In this document: piece by piece, positions 35,107 to 46,512 of the stretch | How positions within the stretch are numbered: the first letter of the stretch is position 1 | Layout: every line of letters begins with the position of its first letter | Assembly (NCBI GenBank): GCA_008729055.1 | Contig: SDUX01000004.1 | Coordinates: forward strand, 6,526,559-6,590,558 | Reading direction: 5' to 3' | Length of the DNA: 64,000 bases | Source of the DNA: Pyropia haitanensis | Taxonomy: Eukaryota; Rhodophyta; Bangiophyceae; Bangiales; Bangiaceae | Translations under genes and position numbers: made by a program | Notes under the pieces: generated by a model | Databases searched by the model: none | What the model saw: the letters and a program-made list of their open reading frames with translations, nothing else | What the model was told of the DNA's origin: nothing

Positions 35107-35593
35107 GGCGGCGGCCGCCACATCCTCCCCCAGCCAATAGTCGACGCGGCTGCACATGCCCCCCCCCCCACCAGCCCCGCCCGCGGCCGCCCGTCGGCCG
35201 ACCACACCAGCGCCTCGGCGCCCGCGTCCCACACCAGGCACAGCCGCCCGTCCACGCCCGGCGGGCACGTGTGGCCCGCCACGGCAGGCACGGCCGCTGC
35301 CGCCGCCGGCACCGCCGCCGCCGCCGCCGCCCGCGCGGCGGCGGGGAGCGCCGCCACCCACGGCGGGAGCGACAGGTCCAGCCGGAACCAGACGGTCGCC
35401 CACGCGGGGCCGAGCGGTTCGCCAACCGCGGCGGGGGTGTAGGCCGCGGCGGCGGCGGTGGCAAACGGCACGCGGGACGTGCCGGGCGGGCGGTAGGCGG
35501 CGAGGGTCAGTCGCACCGGCTCGAGGGCACCCCCCGCACTGCCACCATCGCCGCCACCGCCGCCGCGGCCGCCGCCGTCGCCGCCGCCACAGC

Positions 35594-35624
<31 letters not shown>

Positions 35625-35810
35625 GCCGTCGCCCCCGCCGCCAGTGGCCGCCCCCAGCGCTGTTACTACGGTCGGGATGGGGTGCCACAGGGCGCCCGAC
35701 AGCGCCTGGGACCGCCGCCCCGGCGGCGTGTCGCGCTCGTTAAAGTGGGTCCACCCCGTCATGGCGGCGACGCGCTCCCGCGTCGCCGTGTCGTGTAAAT
35801 AGTGCTGCAT
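31632..35810 (-). CDS. MAN2C1-like: GH38 alpha-mannosidase, cytosolic 2C1 type (2 exons)
   Basis: Minus strand. Exon 1 is 35810-34273, intron 34272-34064 (donor GTACGC, acceptor CCACAG), exon 2 is 34063-31632; about 1,320 residues if frames are joined. Exon 1 carries the GH38 motif GHCHIDTAWLWGMAEARRK (zinc-binding His/Asp), GRWSVVGGTWVEMDTNLP, and WLPDTFGFAPQLPQ with the presumed nucleophile Asp. The splice continues directly with MRYFLTQKLSWNRW and FSWVGLDGSRLL, as in the 2C1 class. The C-terminal beta-sandwich ends FQVRTLLLYFAP. Known role: trimming of free oligomannosides in cytosol or vacuole; no signal peptide is seen. Two frame changes occur, at a C run near 35159-35169 and at C13 (31835-31847); the sequence reads through well on both sides. 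The intron carries a T16 tract near its acceptor. An Ala/Thr insertion separates the N-terminal domain and catalytic core. Confidence 0.92.
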
Positions 35811-38800
35811 GGTAAGCGGGAAAAGAAGAGAACGTGCGGGCAAAGGGGAGGGGGGGGGTCGACGCAGCGGCGTCGACCGCGGCCGCCGCGCGGCGGCGGG
35901 CGTGGCAGCGGGGGGGCGGGCGTGCGACACCGGGCGGGCGGGCGTTTGGCGCGGAGGGGAGCGGCAGGATGCGCAGGTGCCGCACCGACGGCGGGCGGGC
36001 CTGGTGGCGGGTGCCGCTCGTGGGCGCGCCCGCGCCGCGCGTGTGCGCCAAGTCCGTACAGTACACGCGCCCCCACGCCACCGCTGGGCAGGCGCAGCAA
36101 GGGCGCCGTGTGCCGACCACGCCGTGAAGGCAACCAGGTTGGCGCGTCACCCCCTTGAGAAAATCCTGGTTGATCTCGTCAGAAAGATCACGCCGCCGCC
36201 CCCTCCTCGCGCGTGCCCTCTCCCAGTGAGTTGGTATTGCTGTGGCTCCAATTTCGGCGGCTGTGGCCAAAGTCAAGGTCATGATTGAGACTGGTGAACA
36301 AGCTCCCAGCCATCCATTGCGCCGGCAATGAACTAATGACCAATGGGAAGGCGACCCGGACCCAGTCTTCACGGTGATCAGATCGGACAAAAATAGGAGA
36401 ACAGCCATAAGGTGTTGGGGACCATTGGAAAACAGGACCGGTGGGTAGACCGGCCTGCATCCTGCTCCAAGCCGTGTGATACGAACTTCAGCTGCCTCCT
36501 GGCCGCGGGGCGTCACCCCCAAGGCGCAGCGCAGCGGGGGATCGACTGCCGTCTAGGCCACACCACCGTCCGTCGGGAGCGGCGAAGCGGCGTCGGTAAA
36601 GGGGTCGTGCACGGGAACAACACCCGCAGGCACCGGCGCGCTCTGGTGCGTTGTTGTGTGTTGCTGCGGCGCGCCGCCGCCCGCGACACGACGGTGGGCG
36701 CACACTCGTGGGGCCGCCGGTGGGGAGGGCGGCGGCGGCGGCCAGGCCCCCTCCGCCAGCGTCACGTCTGCTGTGCCGCGCCTGGGACGAGAGCCCAGCT
36801 CGGTCCGCTTCACGCGCGGCTCGCCCAAATGGGGCGACCCCGTCCGCCCGTGCCGCGGCGAGAACGGTCCGCCCGTCGGTTGCCAGCGCTCTTGCCATTG
36901 GTGAGAGGGAGATACGACAGTGTCAGCAGCTCTCCTTCCTCGTCACGTTCCAAGAAAAGGAAGAGGTGGACCGGGGGGCGTAAGGGGGAGCGGAAGCGTC
37001 GCGGCTCAACAGAAAACGGGCACTGCAACGGCACTCCAAAGGCCACTTCCGACAGCGTGACCTACTGAACGCTGGTGCTGGTGGACGCGTGCCAGGGGTG
37101 GTCAGCGCTGGCGGAGCAGCGCGCGCTGGTGCGAGAGGGGGACAGTGATGCCAACGACGGGCTCGTACCCATGGAGGGGGAAAGCCCGTGGAGTGGCATT
37201 GTGGACCTGCCCCCGCCCGCCCGCCGCCCTGTCGAGGGCAGGGGAGGGTAGACGGCGCTACCGGCGGTGCCGCGGGTTCGTTGCGGTGTCGGAGCGTCGC
37301 CCGCAACCACCCCGCCGCGGGAGTGCCGGCAGCGCTGTCCGCACGTCACAGGCCTGCTGCGCGGCGCGGCCATGTCGGGCTGCCGCGTCGGTGGGCGGCG
37401 GCACAGGCCGAGATGGGTGGGTATGGCGCAAGGCGAATTGAAATCGGACGTCCGTGGGCCAGCGCGCACCGAAAACGTCACCGAGGGGAGGGTGAGGGTG
37501 CGGGGGAGTGCACGGGAGGGCCCTCCCGACGGGAAGGTGTGCCCGCTGGGAGAGGGCGGCCGCACGGGGAGTTTGCCCGAGTGGAGGGGCAGCCGGGCAG
37601 CTTGCCTGCAGGGCAAGGTGACCGACAGCTTGCCCGGGCGGCAGCACGGTGCCGGGCAGGCCTAGGGCGCCGGAGGAGGCGCGGGGCCCACTGCGTGACG
37701 GGCGGGCGTTCCCTGGAGAGTAGATGAGTGAGGGCCTCGTGGGCTAGCCACGGGGGTCCTGAGCAAAAGGAGGAACCTTGCTTTTGCGACCGGTCTGTGT
37801 GCACTGGCGCTAAGGTGGGTGCGGGCGGGCAGAAGGGCAAGCTCGCGGGTGGCCGAGCACCACCTTCCCCCTTTACAACAGCCACGTCGGGGGCGAATGC
37901 TGGTCGTTTGAATGCGGGAGCTCCCGAGCGTGGCGGTGCACGCCGAGCAGGGGCGCCGCACTGCGCTATAGACGCGACGACCATGGCCATGGCATCACCC
38001 GACACGGCGGCAGTGGCACACGATGGATGTTAGGCGGCTTCCGGAGGTGGCGAGCGGCAGCGGCAACGGCGGCACAGATGTTCCCGTCGCCCACGCCGCC
38101 TGACTGGCTATGCCCGCCTGCGAGACCAGCCAAGCGCCTCGCCCGCCGGTGGTGAAGATGCCAGGACGCGGCGGCGGCGGCGGCCACCATCGCAGCGCGG
38201 CATTGGCCGCGGCGCGCCCTCGTTGCTTGCTGTCTCATACCTGCGACAGAGTCCGCCGCTGTTGCTGTCTCCATTGGGGTGGCGGTCGACGCCCCCTGGG
38301 GAAGTGGGCCGGCAAGCACGCCAACAAGCAGGAGTAAACTGCTGGCAAACGCGGGACACGGACCGGCCCGAGTCCGCGGCACGCGTCGCGAGCTACAGCG
38401 CACCGTTTTCGTCTACATGCGCTGTGGTGCGGACTGTACTGTACGTACTCTGTCGTGTACAGTCCACGGCGGGAGAACACGGAATTGTGGTTGGATGCTG
38501 TCAACCCTGGCTGCACCCCCCTTCCCACAGCTGCAGCTGGCGACGGCGCCCGTTGCGACGGCCGCGCTGGCGCTGCACACCCGCATCTCCGAGCTCCGCC
38601 GCGTCGCCTCGCCGTCCAGTCGATCGATCGGCTCGGGACGGCAGCAAGGACAGACTAATGTTTCGCCGCTGATTGGCCGACGTTCTACGTGTTGTTCCGT
38701 CGCTGATTGGACGCTGGGCCATCTGGATGGCGCGGTCGCTCAACAGCGATGGCACCCCCCCTTCCACCACCATCCATCCGCAGTGCCATCGCCAAGGCGC

Positions 38801-39255
38801 CCCGCGCGGGCCTGGGTCTCCCGCTTGCCGCCGCCCGGCTGACGCCGCCGCCTCATTTCCGCTTGGCGGTGATGTGGGGGGGGCGTTGCCGGCGTTTCCA
38901 CGTCGCACCCGCTGGCCGCCGCCGCCGCGGCCGTCCGCCGGCAGTGGCCGATGGAAGCCCCTCGCGGCGGCTGATGGCCGCGGCGGGGTGGTCCAACCAG
39001 GGATGTGGAGACGCTCGCGCGCGGCCCGCGCCAGCCCAGCGGCGTCGGCTCTACTTGACGGTGCTCGCACTCTGACCACGGGCCTTCACCGCCGGCCACG
39101 GTCAAGACGCGTGCCACCAGTGCTCGGCCCATCTCCCGTTCTTCCCCACCGCCGTCCCCTCGCCACGCCTATCTCCCTTCCTCCGTCACCTCTTTCCTCC
39201 TCCCCCGTAGCCTTTACCATCCGGCGGCACAGCCGGTCTCCCTCCCCGCTCTGCC
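35811..39255. other. Intergenic region with a lower-GC island, no supported gene
   Basis: The first 300 bp probably contain the mannosidase promoter. A lower-GC stretch at about 36.15-36.5 kb has weak inverted symmetry around ATTGCGCCGGCAAT (36338). 37.5-37.66 kb has repeated CAGCTTGCC/GCCCGGGCAG motifs. 38.1-38.75 kb is again less GC-rich. A pyrimidine tract ending CCCCCGTAG at about 39210 could be the acceptor of a 5'-UTR intron of the kinase gene. No coding sequence is supported. Confidence 0.45.
38431..38465. repeat. Short hairpin within a lower-GC island
   Basis: Perfect inverted 9-mers GGACTGTAC (38431-38439) and GTACAGTCC (38457-38465) around a 17-base loop. Flanking bases continue the symmetry imperfectly for about 40 bp on each side. 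No T run follows, so it is not a bacterial-type terminator. It is probably part of the foldback family seen elsewhere. Confidence 0.55.
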
Positions 39256-41165
39256 ATGACGCCGGTAGAGGCACCGCCGCCGCCGCTGCCGCAGCCCTGT
39301 TTGGCGGCGGCGGCGGCGGCACGCCCGTTGGACATGGACGACGACGCCGTGTCGCTGGTGAGCGCACCCGACAGCGTCGCGACCGCCTCCCCCTCTGCGG
39401 TTGCCACCGACGCCGCTGCCGACGGCGGCGGCGGGGGTAGGGGGGTGGCGGCGGCGGCGGCGGCCGACGCCGACGCCGACTCCGCCTTCCTTTCCCGCCT
39501 CCTCTCGCCCACCCCCCTCACCTCCCTCACGCCCGACCACCTGGCCACCGTTAGCGGCGCCACGCTGCTCGCGACGCTGCCGCTGGTGCTCGCCGTCCTG
39601 TCCCGCATGGGCGACACCCCCGGCGGCCGGCGGCGGGCGGTCGCGGCGGCGGTGGCGCTGCGGTCGCGGCTGGCGGCGGGGCGGGCGCTCAAGCTCCGCT
39701 TCCTCCTCCTCCTCCGCACGCCCGGCTACACCCGCTGGCACGCACGCCTCGTGTACGACCCGCGGTGCTACGACAAGGCGGCTGCTGCTGCTGCTGCTGC
39801 TGCTGCTGCCGCCGCCGCGGCCGTCGCCGCTACCGCCCGCATGTCGCCGTCTGTCGCGTCGGCGGCGTGCTCGGTGGTCAGCTGTGCGAGCGCGCCGCCA
39901 TGGGCCGCTGCGCCGGCGGACGCGTCGGCCAGCGGCGCCTCCTCCCCCCTCCTCTCCCTATCGCGCCCGCCCCGCCCATGGTGCGGCGTGGGCGGCCGCG
40001 CCCTCACCAGCGCAGACGACGTGGCGTGCGCCGACGCCGCCGCGCTCGCCTCCTTTGTGCGCGGCGAGCTCCTCCACCCGCGGCACGGCGTCGCGACGCG
40101 GCGGCGGCACCACCACCGCCTCGCCGCGGCGGCCGACACGTTTGTCGCCCGTGACGCGGTCGGCTGGCTCGTCGAGCACCTGTGCCTGGCCAGCCGCGCG
40201 GCGGCGGTGGGCGTTGCCGAGCGGCTGCGGACGGCGGGGCTGATCCGCCGCGCGTCGGGGGGGGGCGCCCGTTCCGGGACGGGGGGGGGGTGTACGCCGC
40301 GGCCGGCGCCGCGGCCGCCGCGCCGCGGCCGCCGCCACGGCTGGCGACCGCGTCGGCGCCGTCGACGCCGGCGCTGCGGTCGGGCGGGCACGACAGCTGC
40401 CTGCCGCTGCTGCCGCTGCTGCTGTCGTCGTCGTCGCTGTCGCCGTCGACGTCGTCGTCGGCCGCGGCGCGGCCGCTGGCCAAGCGCCTCACGGACCGGT
40501 CGGCGCGGGACGCCGCCGCGGCTGCGGCCGCCACGCGGCGCACCCCCTCTCTCGACGGGGCGGTCGGCGACGCGACCGCCGCCGCCGAGCCCACCGTCGC
40601 GTCCTTTCACCTCACCCTGGGGGTGGACGACGTGGACCTGCAGGGCCTCGACTTTTGGTCGACGGACGTGTTCCGGGCCGACGTGGCGGCGGGCCACTCG
40701 TTTGGCCACCGCCAGGTGGTGCACCCCTTCCGCAGCCCCTCTCTGGCGGGGTCGGCGGCGGGCGTCGACGAGGACGTTGACACGGCCTCGTCGGTGGGCG
40801 CCGGCTCGGACTGGTCGTCGCTGCTGCCGTCCGAGGCGGCCGCCGCCGCCGGCGTGGCCGACGACGACAATGTCCCCGACGACGGCGGCGACGACGTGGT
40901 CGTGTCGCAGGCGGTGGTGACGCGCGTCTTTTCCACCATGGCGCGGCCGGTGATTGTGGAGCTCCGCCGGCCGCAGCCGGGCGCGGCTGTCGGCCGCCCC
41001 GACGGCGGCGCGGCCGCGTGCCCGCCCGTCGCGTGCGACGGGCGCGACGGCGGCACAGAGTCCCCGCTGGCCGCGGCCGCCTGGGGTGAGGAAGCCCCTG
41101 GCTGCAGCTCTGCGTATGTGGGCAGCCGCCCGCCGTCGGTGTGCAGCGCCGGCACGGGCGCGTCC

Positions 41166-41196
<31 letters not shown>

Positions 41197-42083
41197 CGGC
41201 GGTCGGCCCCGCGGTGCTGGTCAAGCAAGGGGACAACCTGCTGCAGGACCAGGCGGTGGAGCTGATGCTGCGGCTGTTTAACCACATCTGGCGCGAGGCG
41301 GCCGCCGACGACGGCGACGCTGCGGGCGCCGCCGCCGCGCCCTACGCGCCCACCTACGAGGTGCTGCCGACCGGCGCGCGGGCGGGCCTGATTGAGATGA
41401 TGCCCGGCTTTACCGCGCTCGGCTCGTACGACTGGGACGCGTGGGTGGCGCGCGCCACCGCGGACCCGTCGCTAGTCGACACGCTCGTTCGCTCCGCGGC
41501 GGGCGCCTACGTCGGCGCCTACGTCCTCGGCTGCCGGGACCGGCACTTTGACAACATTGGGCTGCTGCCCGACGGGTCGCTCGCGCACATTGATTTTGGG
41601 TTTGTCATCTCGCAGACGCCGCCCATGGACGGGCCGCGCTTCTCCATCTCGCCGGGCCTCCGCGGCGCCCTCCGCCGGGTGGGCGGCTGGGAGCGGTTTG
41701 TCGGCGCCACGGGCGCGGCGTTCCTCGCCCTCCGCGCCGCCGCGCCGCTGATCGTCCGCGCGGCGGTGCGCGTCTTTGGCGCGGCCGGCTTTGACGCCGC
41801 CACCGTCCGCGCCGCCGTCCTCGGCCCCAACGGCTTGGACGCGGCCGCCCCGTCGGCGGCGGCGGCGGCAGCCGCGGTGACGGCCGCGGTGTCGTCGGCG
41901 GCGGGCGGGTGGCGGGCGCGCGCCAAGGGCGCCGCGCACGTGGCGGTGGACCCGGCGTTTTACGCGCTGCTGCGCGTGCGGTTCCCGCCGGCGCTGCTCG
42001 CGCGGCGGCTCGTCGAGGCGTGGCGGGCGCCGCGGGTGGTGCCGCCGCGGCCGGTCGACGGCGAGCGGGACGTGTGTGTATAG
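39256..42083 (+). CDS. DEP-domain phosphoinositide 3/4-kinase-like protein
   Basis: About 942 residues in one exon if a frame change at the G10 run 40281-40290 is allowed. The N-terminal half (frame starting at ATG 39256) has low-complexity Ser/Ala stretches, then a DEP domain at about 40.0-40.26 kb (FVARDAVGWLVEHLCLASRAAAVGVAERL, in part). The second frame opens before the G10 run and carries FHLTLGVDDVDLQGLDFW, then a PI3/4-kinase domain: VKQGDNLLQDQ (phosphate-binding Lys), LPTGARAGLIEMM, GCRDRHFDNIGLL (catalytic loop D-R-H-x-x-N) and HIDFGFVIS (metal-binding DFG). Key residues are intact. Known family role: ATP-dependent phosphorylation of phosphatidylinositol at the 3 or 4 position; substrate class not resolved here. 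DEP domains usually bind membranes or G-protein regulators. No PIK helical domain is evident. The stop is followed at 42218-42245 by an AT-rich stretch that may hold the poly(A) signal. Confidence 0.85.
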
Positions 42084-43180
42084 GTCCGTTGATCAGGCGG
42101 GGGGAGGAGGGGGGGGGGGGGGGGGGCGGTGGGGGTACGTACCTCTTTTTCGGTGGGTCCCCACCCACCCATCCCCCCTCTCTACTGCTGGGGAGCCTGA
42201 CCTCTCTCGTTCGTGCTGTGTACATACATTTTATTGTATTCCGCTTCCGTACCTGTTCCTCGTGCCGCGGCACCGCGCACGTGCTGGTCGGGGGGCGGTG
42301 GTCGTCTGACGGCGCCGGCCGCACTGCGGGGGCACACCAGTGTGGCGTCCGCTGGATTGGCGCGGGCGTCAAGCCGCTTGTGTGGGTGAGGGCGTCGGCG
42401 GGGCGTCGCCCGCCACCCGCCGCACGCAGGGAGTACCGGAGCGTGGGCCAGACCCGTCGCGGTGGCCCACGCGGGGGCTGCGCCACCCCGCCACGACGGG
42501 CGGCGGCACAGCGCCGGTCCTCCCCACGGGTCGCCACGCAGGCGGCCGCCGTTGGCGGCGGCCGTGCGCGGCTGGCGGCCCCACCCCGGGTCCCGCCGGC
42601 CACAAAGCGGTGGCCGCGGGCAGTCGTCGCGGGCGTGGGGGTGCCGCCGCTGCCGACCGGCGGCGGCGTGCGGCCAGATGGCCACGCGCCGCGGCACCCG
42701 TGTCGACCGGCACCCAGCGAGCTCCGCAGCAACACGGCGGCTGCTGTAGCAGGCGCAGCGGTGGTCTGGCGCCTCCCCGCTCCCCGCCTGTTTGCGGCTA
42801 TGCGTGTTGGCAGGCTGGTACCCGCGGCGGCCCGCGACGCGTCGGCTGTCCGTCGGGCGCGCAGCGGCTGTGCCCGACGGCGGGCCGCCGCCCATGGTGG
42901 GGGGGAGGGACCAACACGAAACGCGCCGCCCTTGGTGGGCAGGGGCCAACCAGAGGCACCCCCCCCCCCCCCAGGCTCCGTCGCAGCGGGGGGTGCCCGC
43001 AGCGGGTTGATCCACCACCCCCCACCCTTGGCCGTTGGCAGCCCTTCTCCGCATCCCCCCCCCCCCGCTACACCGCCTCCGTGCCACCATTCTTTTCCAC
43101 GCCGCGGTCCTGTCTGCCCTACTGCCGACGCCGGCCGCCCTCCCCTCCTCTCCACCCACGCGCAGCCCCCCCCTCTAGCC
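42084..43180. other. Spacer between kinase and UPRT genes
   Basis: G homopolymers just after the kinase stop (about 42098-42126), then an AT-rich patch (42218-42245), then GC-rich DNA with C runs at 42960-42972. It probably holds the kinase terminator and the UPRT promoter. No other gene is supported. Confidence 0.5.
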
Positions 43181-43231
43181 ATGTCGTCCTCATCCCCCGC
43201 CGCGGCGGCACCACCGCGGCCCGCCGCCGCA

Positions 43232-43272
<41 letters not shown>

Positions 43273-43399
43273 GGCCACTGCAGAGCCGCCCGTGGCCGGG
43301 GCGGTGACGTACCCCCCCCCCCCCCGGCGGCCGCGGCGCCCCCCTCCGCCACCACCACCACCACCGCCGCCACCGGCGTCACCGCCGACGCGGCCGACG

Positions 43400-43434
<35 letters not shown>

Positions 43435-44610
43435 GTGCACGTGCACCCGCCAACGGCGCAGATGCGCGCGCTGATGACCATCATCCGCTCGGCGGCCACG
43501 TCGCGCGCCGACTGGGTTTTTTCCGCCGACCGCGTCATCCGGCTGGTCGTCGAGTTTGGTACGTGGCCGGGGGGGGGGGGGGCGGTGGGGGGGGGGGGGG
43601 GGGGGGGGTGGTTGGCGGGCGGCCGCGGCGCCTGCGCGGCACAGCCGCGGCGCATCTGTTGGCGGCGGGGGCGGGCGCTCCACCCGGCGGGAGGCGGGCA
43701 CGGTGAGCACGGATGTGGGTTTGTCGTGGGGGGGCGGGGGGGGGGGGGGGCGGACAGAGTTGGCGGCGTGACTGTTGGCGGCCGCCGCGGCTGGCTGTGT
43801 GTGGCATGCACTGGTGGCGGGCGGCCACCCCCATCCTCCTGCCTCCTCTCCCGTCTGACCTTCTGGCTTGCCACTCTCCGTGGGCGTGACCGTCCTGACT
43901 GACTCTTGCTCCGTGTGGCTGCTGCCTTTGTGCTGTGGCCCCTGTGCTTCTGCCCCCTGCCTGGTCCGCGCCCGCGCTGCTGGTCTGTGCTTTTGCGCTG
44001 CCCGCTGGGGCGGTCACTGTACCACGCCCCACCCCCCCTAATCACCTGCTGCGCTGTCGTGCCTGGCGGCGCGCGTGCGGCCTTCCTCTTCCCGTGGGCA
44101 GCCCTCAACTTTCTCCCCGTCTCCCCCGTGACGGTCACCACCCCCGTCGACGGCGCCGTCCACGAGGGCGTCGCCTTCTCCGGCAAAATCCTGGGCGTGT
44201 CGGTCGTCCGGGCGGGGGAGGCGATGGAGCCCGCCCTCCGCTCCTGCTGCCGCGCCGCGCGCGTCGGCAAGATCCTCATCCAGCGCGACGAAGCGACCGC
44301 CGCGCCCGCCCTCTACTTTGCCAAGCTCCCCGACGACGTGGCGTCCCGCCACGTGCTGCTGCTCGACCCGATGCTCGCGACGGGCGGGAGCGCGCGGCTC
44401 GCGACGGCGGCGCTCGTCGACGCGGGCGTCGCCGAGGATAAGATCATTTTTGTGAGCGTCCTCGCCTCCCGCGCGGGGCTCCGCGCCTACTGCGGCGCGT
44501 ACCCGCGTGTGTGCGTCGTGACCGCCGAGGTGGACGCGGCGCTGAACGGGAACAAGTTTATCGTGCCGGGGGTGGGGGACTTTGGCGACCGTTACTTTGG
44601 GACAGACTGA
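43181..44610 (+). CDS. UPRT (upp/FUR1-like): Uracil phosphoribosyltransferase (2 exons)
   Basis: Exons 43181-43558 and 44102-44610 join in phase 1 (donor GTACGT, acceptor GGGCAG), about 295 residues. The N-terminus is a poly-Ala and Pro-rich extension. The catalytic domain begins at VHVHPPTAQMRALMTIIR. It continues with FSADRVIRLVVEF/ALNFLP across the splice, VSVVRAGEAMEPALR, KILIQRDEATAAPALYFAKLP, and the PRPP-binding loop LLLDPMLATGGSA, and ends GVGDFGDRYFGTD. The last motif is the uracil-binding C-terminus of eukaryotic UPRTs. Known reaction: uracil + PRPP to UMP + PPi, pyrimidine salvage. The reading frame changes once, at the C14 run 43312-43325 within the low-complexity N-terminus, before the catalytic domain. 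The extension could be a transit peptide. The intron begins with G14 and G22 runs within 50 nt of the donor. Confidence 0.93.
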
Positions 44611-45366
44611 CTTGGGGGGGGAGGTGGGGGGGGGGGGGGGGGGAGGGGGGCGGAGCGTGGGCGGGTGGAGGGGGTGGGGGCGACGGGGGCCGGGGGGGGG
44701 GGGGTAGGAGGGCGGGGACTCGTTGGAACTGGGTGGGACGCCGCCGCCGCCAGGCGCGGGGCGGGGACCGCGACGCACACCATGGACCCAGCGGCAGTGG
44801 CGACCGGAGGGCACCCCGCCTCAACCCGCCCCCTCACCCGGCCGCGGCGGCGGGGCGGCGGCCACCGCGGCAGGCGGGGAGTCCACCGCCGCTGCCCCGC
44901 GGCGTGCCCCCTGCTGCCGGGGCGGTCGTCGCACGCCCCTCGGGCGCCGCGTCCCCCCCCTCCCGCAGGGGTCGCCAGCAGCAGACGGGGCGCCACGACG
45001 GGCCACCGCCCCTCCCGGCAGCGACTGCCGGCGGCACCGCGCGGGTAGCGGCTGCCACCGCGCGCCCCGCCGCGGTGAGGCGCGGCGGCGCCACGCCGCG
45101 CGGCACGGGCGCCGTCGCGGCCGGCGCCGTCCCCGACGCCAGGGTCCAAACAAGAAACACAACCGGGCTGGGCACGACGGCCAGAAACAGATATCCGCAG
45201 CAGCAAAAGAGCAGCGCCCAGCAGGCAGACACGCCTGCCTCTCCTACCGCCGCCAGCCCCCTCCGCCCCCCGCCACGCCAAAACGGCACCGCCCGTCACT
45301 CCACACCCCCTGCCCCCCCCCGCCCCCCCTACCCCACTCACCCCCCCCCCCTCGCCGCCCACCCCC
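44611..45366. other. Spacer between convergent genes
   Basis: G-rich homopolymer DNA follows the UPRT stop (44613-44720), then GC-rich sequence up to the stop of the minus-strand gene. No gene is supported. Confidence 0.5.
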
Positions 45367-45551
45367 TCAGCGGCTGCGCGTCACGCTCGGCGGCGGCGGC
45401 GGCCGCCGCGGCGGCAGGCGCAGCGGCGGCGCCCCCGCCCCCCCCCCCTCCCCCCGGTGCGACCGCAGCAGCGCGGCGAGGGTGGAGCGGAGGCTCGTCG
45501 CCTCGGCGACGAGCCCCCGCACCTCCACCGCCCCCGCCGAACCGCCGCCGC

Positions 45552-45582
<31 letters not shown>

Positions 45583-46477
45583 CGTCGCGGCCGCCGCCGC
45601 GGCGACCGCCGCGGGCGTGCCGCCGCCGCCGCAGGGCGCCTGCCGCAGCAGCCGCTCGCACAGCTCGTCGTACTCGAGTGCCATGTAGTCGAGCTGCTTG
45701 CGGAGGCTGGTGCAGCGCTCGCACGCGGGGGGGGGGGGGGGAGGGGGGGGGGGGGGCTGAGGAGGCGGCGGGGGGAGACGGCGCGCCATTGTCCGCGGCG
45801 CCGGCCGCCCCCGATGCGGGCGGTGGGGAGGCGGCGGTGTGCGCGCAGCCCGCCGAGTCGCCGGCGGCGGTGGACCCACCGCCGCCACCGCCACCGCCAC
45901 CGCCACCGCCACCGCCACCGCCACCGCCACCGTCGCCGCCGCCGCCGCCACCGCCACCGTCGGGGGTGCCGCCGCGGCTGCGCCGCCGCCACCGCACGGG
46001 CGTTGGCGGGCTGCGGCTCCCCCCATACACGTCCCGCACGCGCTCCACGGGCGGTGACGGCGGCGGCGACGGTGGCGCCGGCGGTCCCCCACCCCGCCGC
46101 GGGTCGGCCGCGCCGGCCGCCTCGCCGCTGCCGCTGTCACTGTCCGTGTCGACGACGCGGCCGCCAAAGTCGTCGGGCGAGCTCCGCCCGCCGCCGGGCG
46201 AGCGCAACACCGGCGACGCCGGCTCCGACGACGCTGCCGACGCTGCCGACGACGACGACGACGACGACACAGACGATCGCCGCGGCCGCCGCCGCGGCGG
46301 CGGCCGCCGCCGCCGGCCGGGGCTGTCGTCAACCACCGTGTCGGCGACGACTACGTCGCCGTCGTCGAGGGTGCCCTCCAAGTCAGAGGAGAGCGCCGTC
46401 ACCGCCGCCACAGACGCCTCGTCGCCCGTCGTGACCGTCGCGTCCAGCTCATCGTCCACGTCCGTGCCCAAGGTAGA

Positions 46478-46512
<35 letters not shown>

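Noticed and set aside
31632..35810. Calling the mannosidase a pseudogene because of its frame changes
   Set aside because: The breaks fall only on G/C homopolymers, catalytic residues are intact, and the splice joins conserved sequence exactly.
38431..38465. Rho-independent-terminator-like hairpin
   Set aside because: No T run follows, and the window is eukaryotic nuclear DNA.
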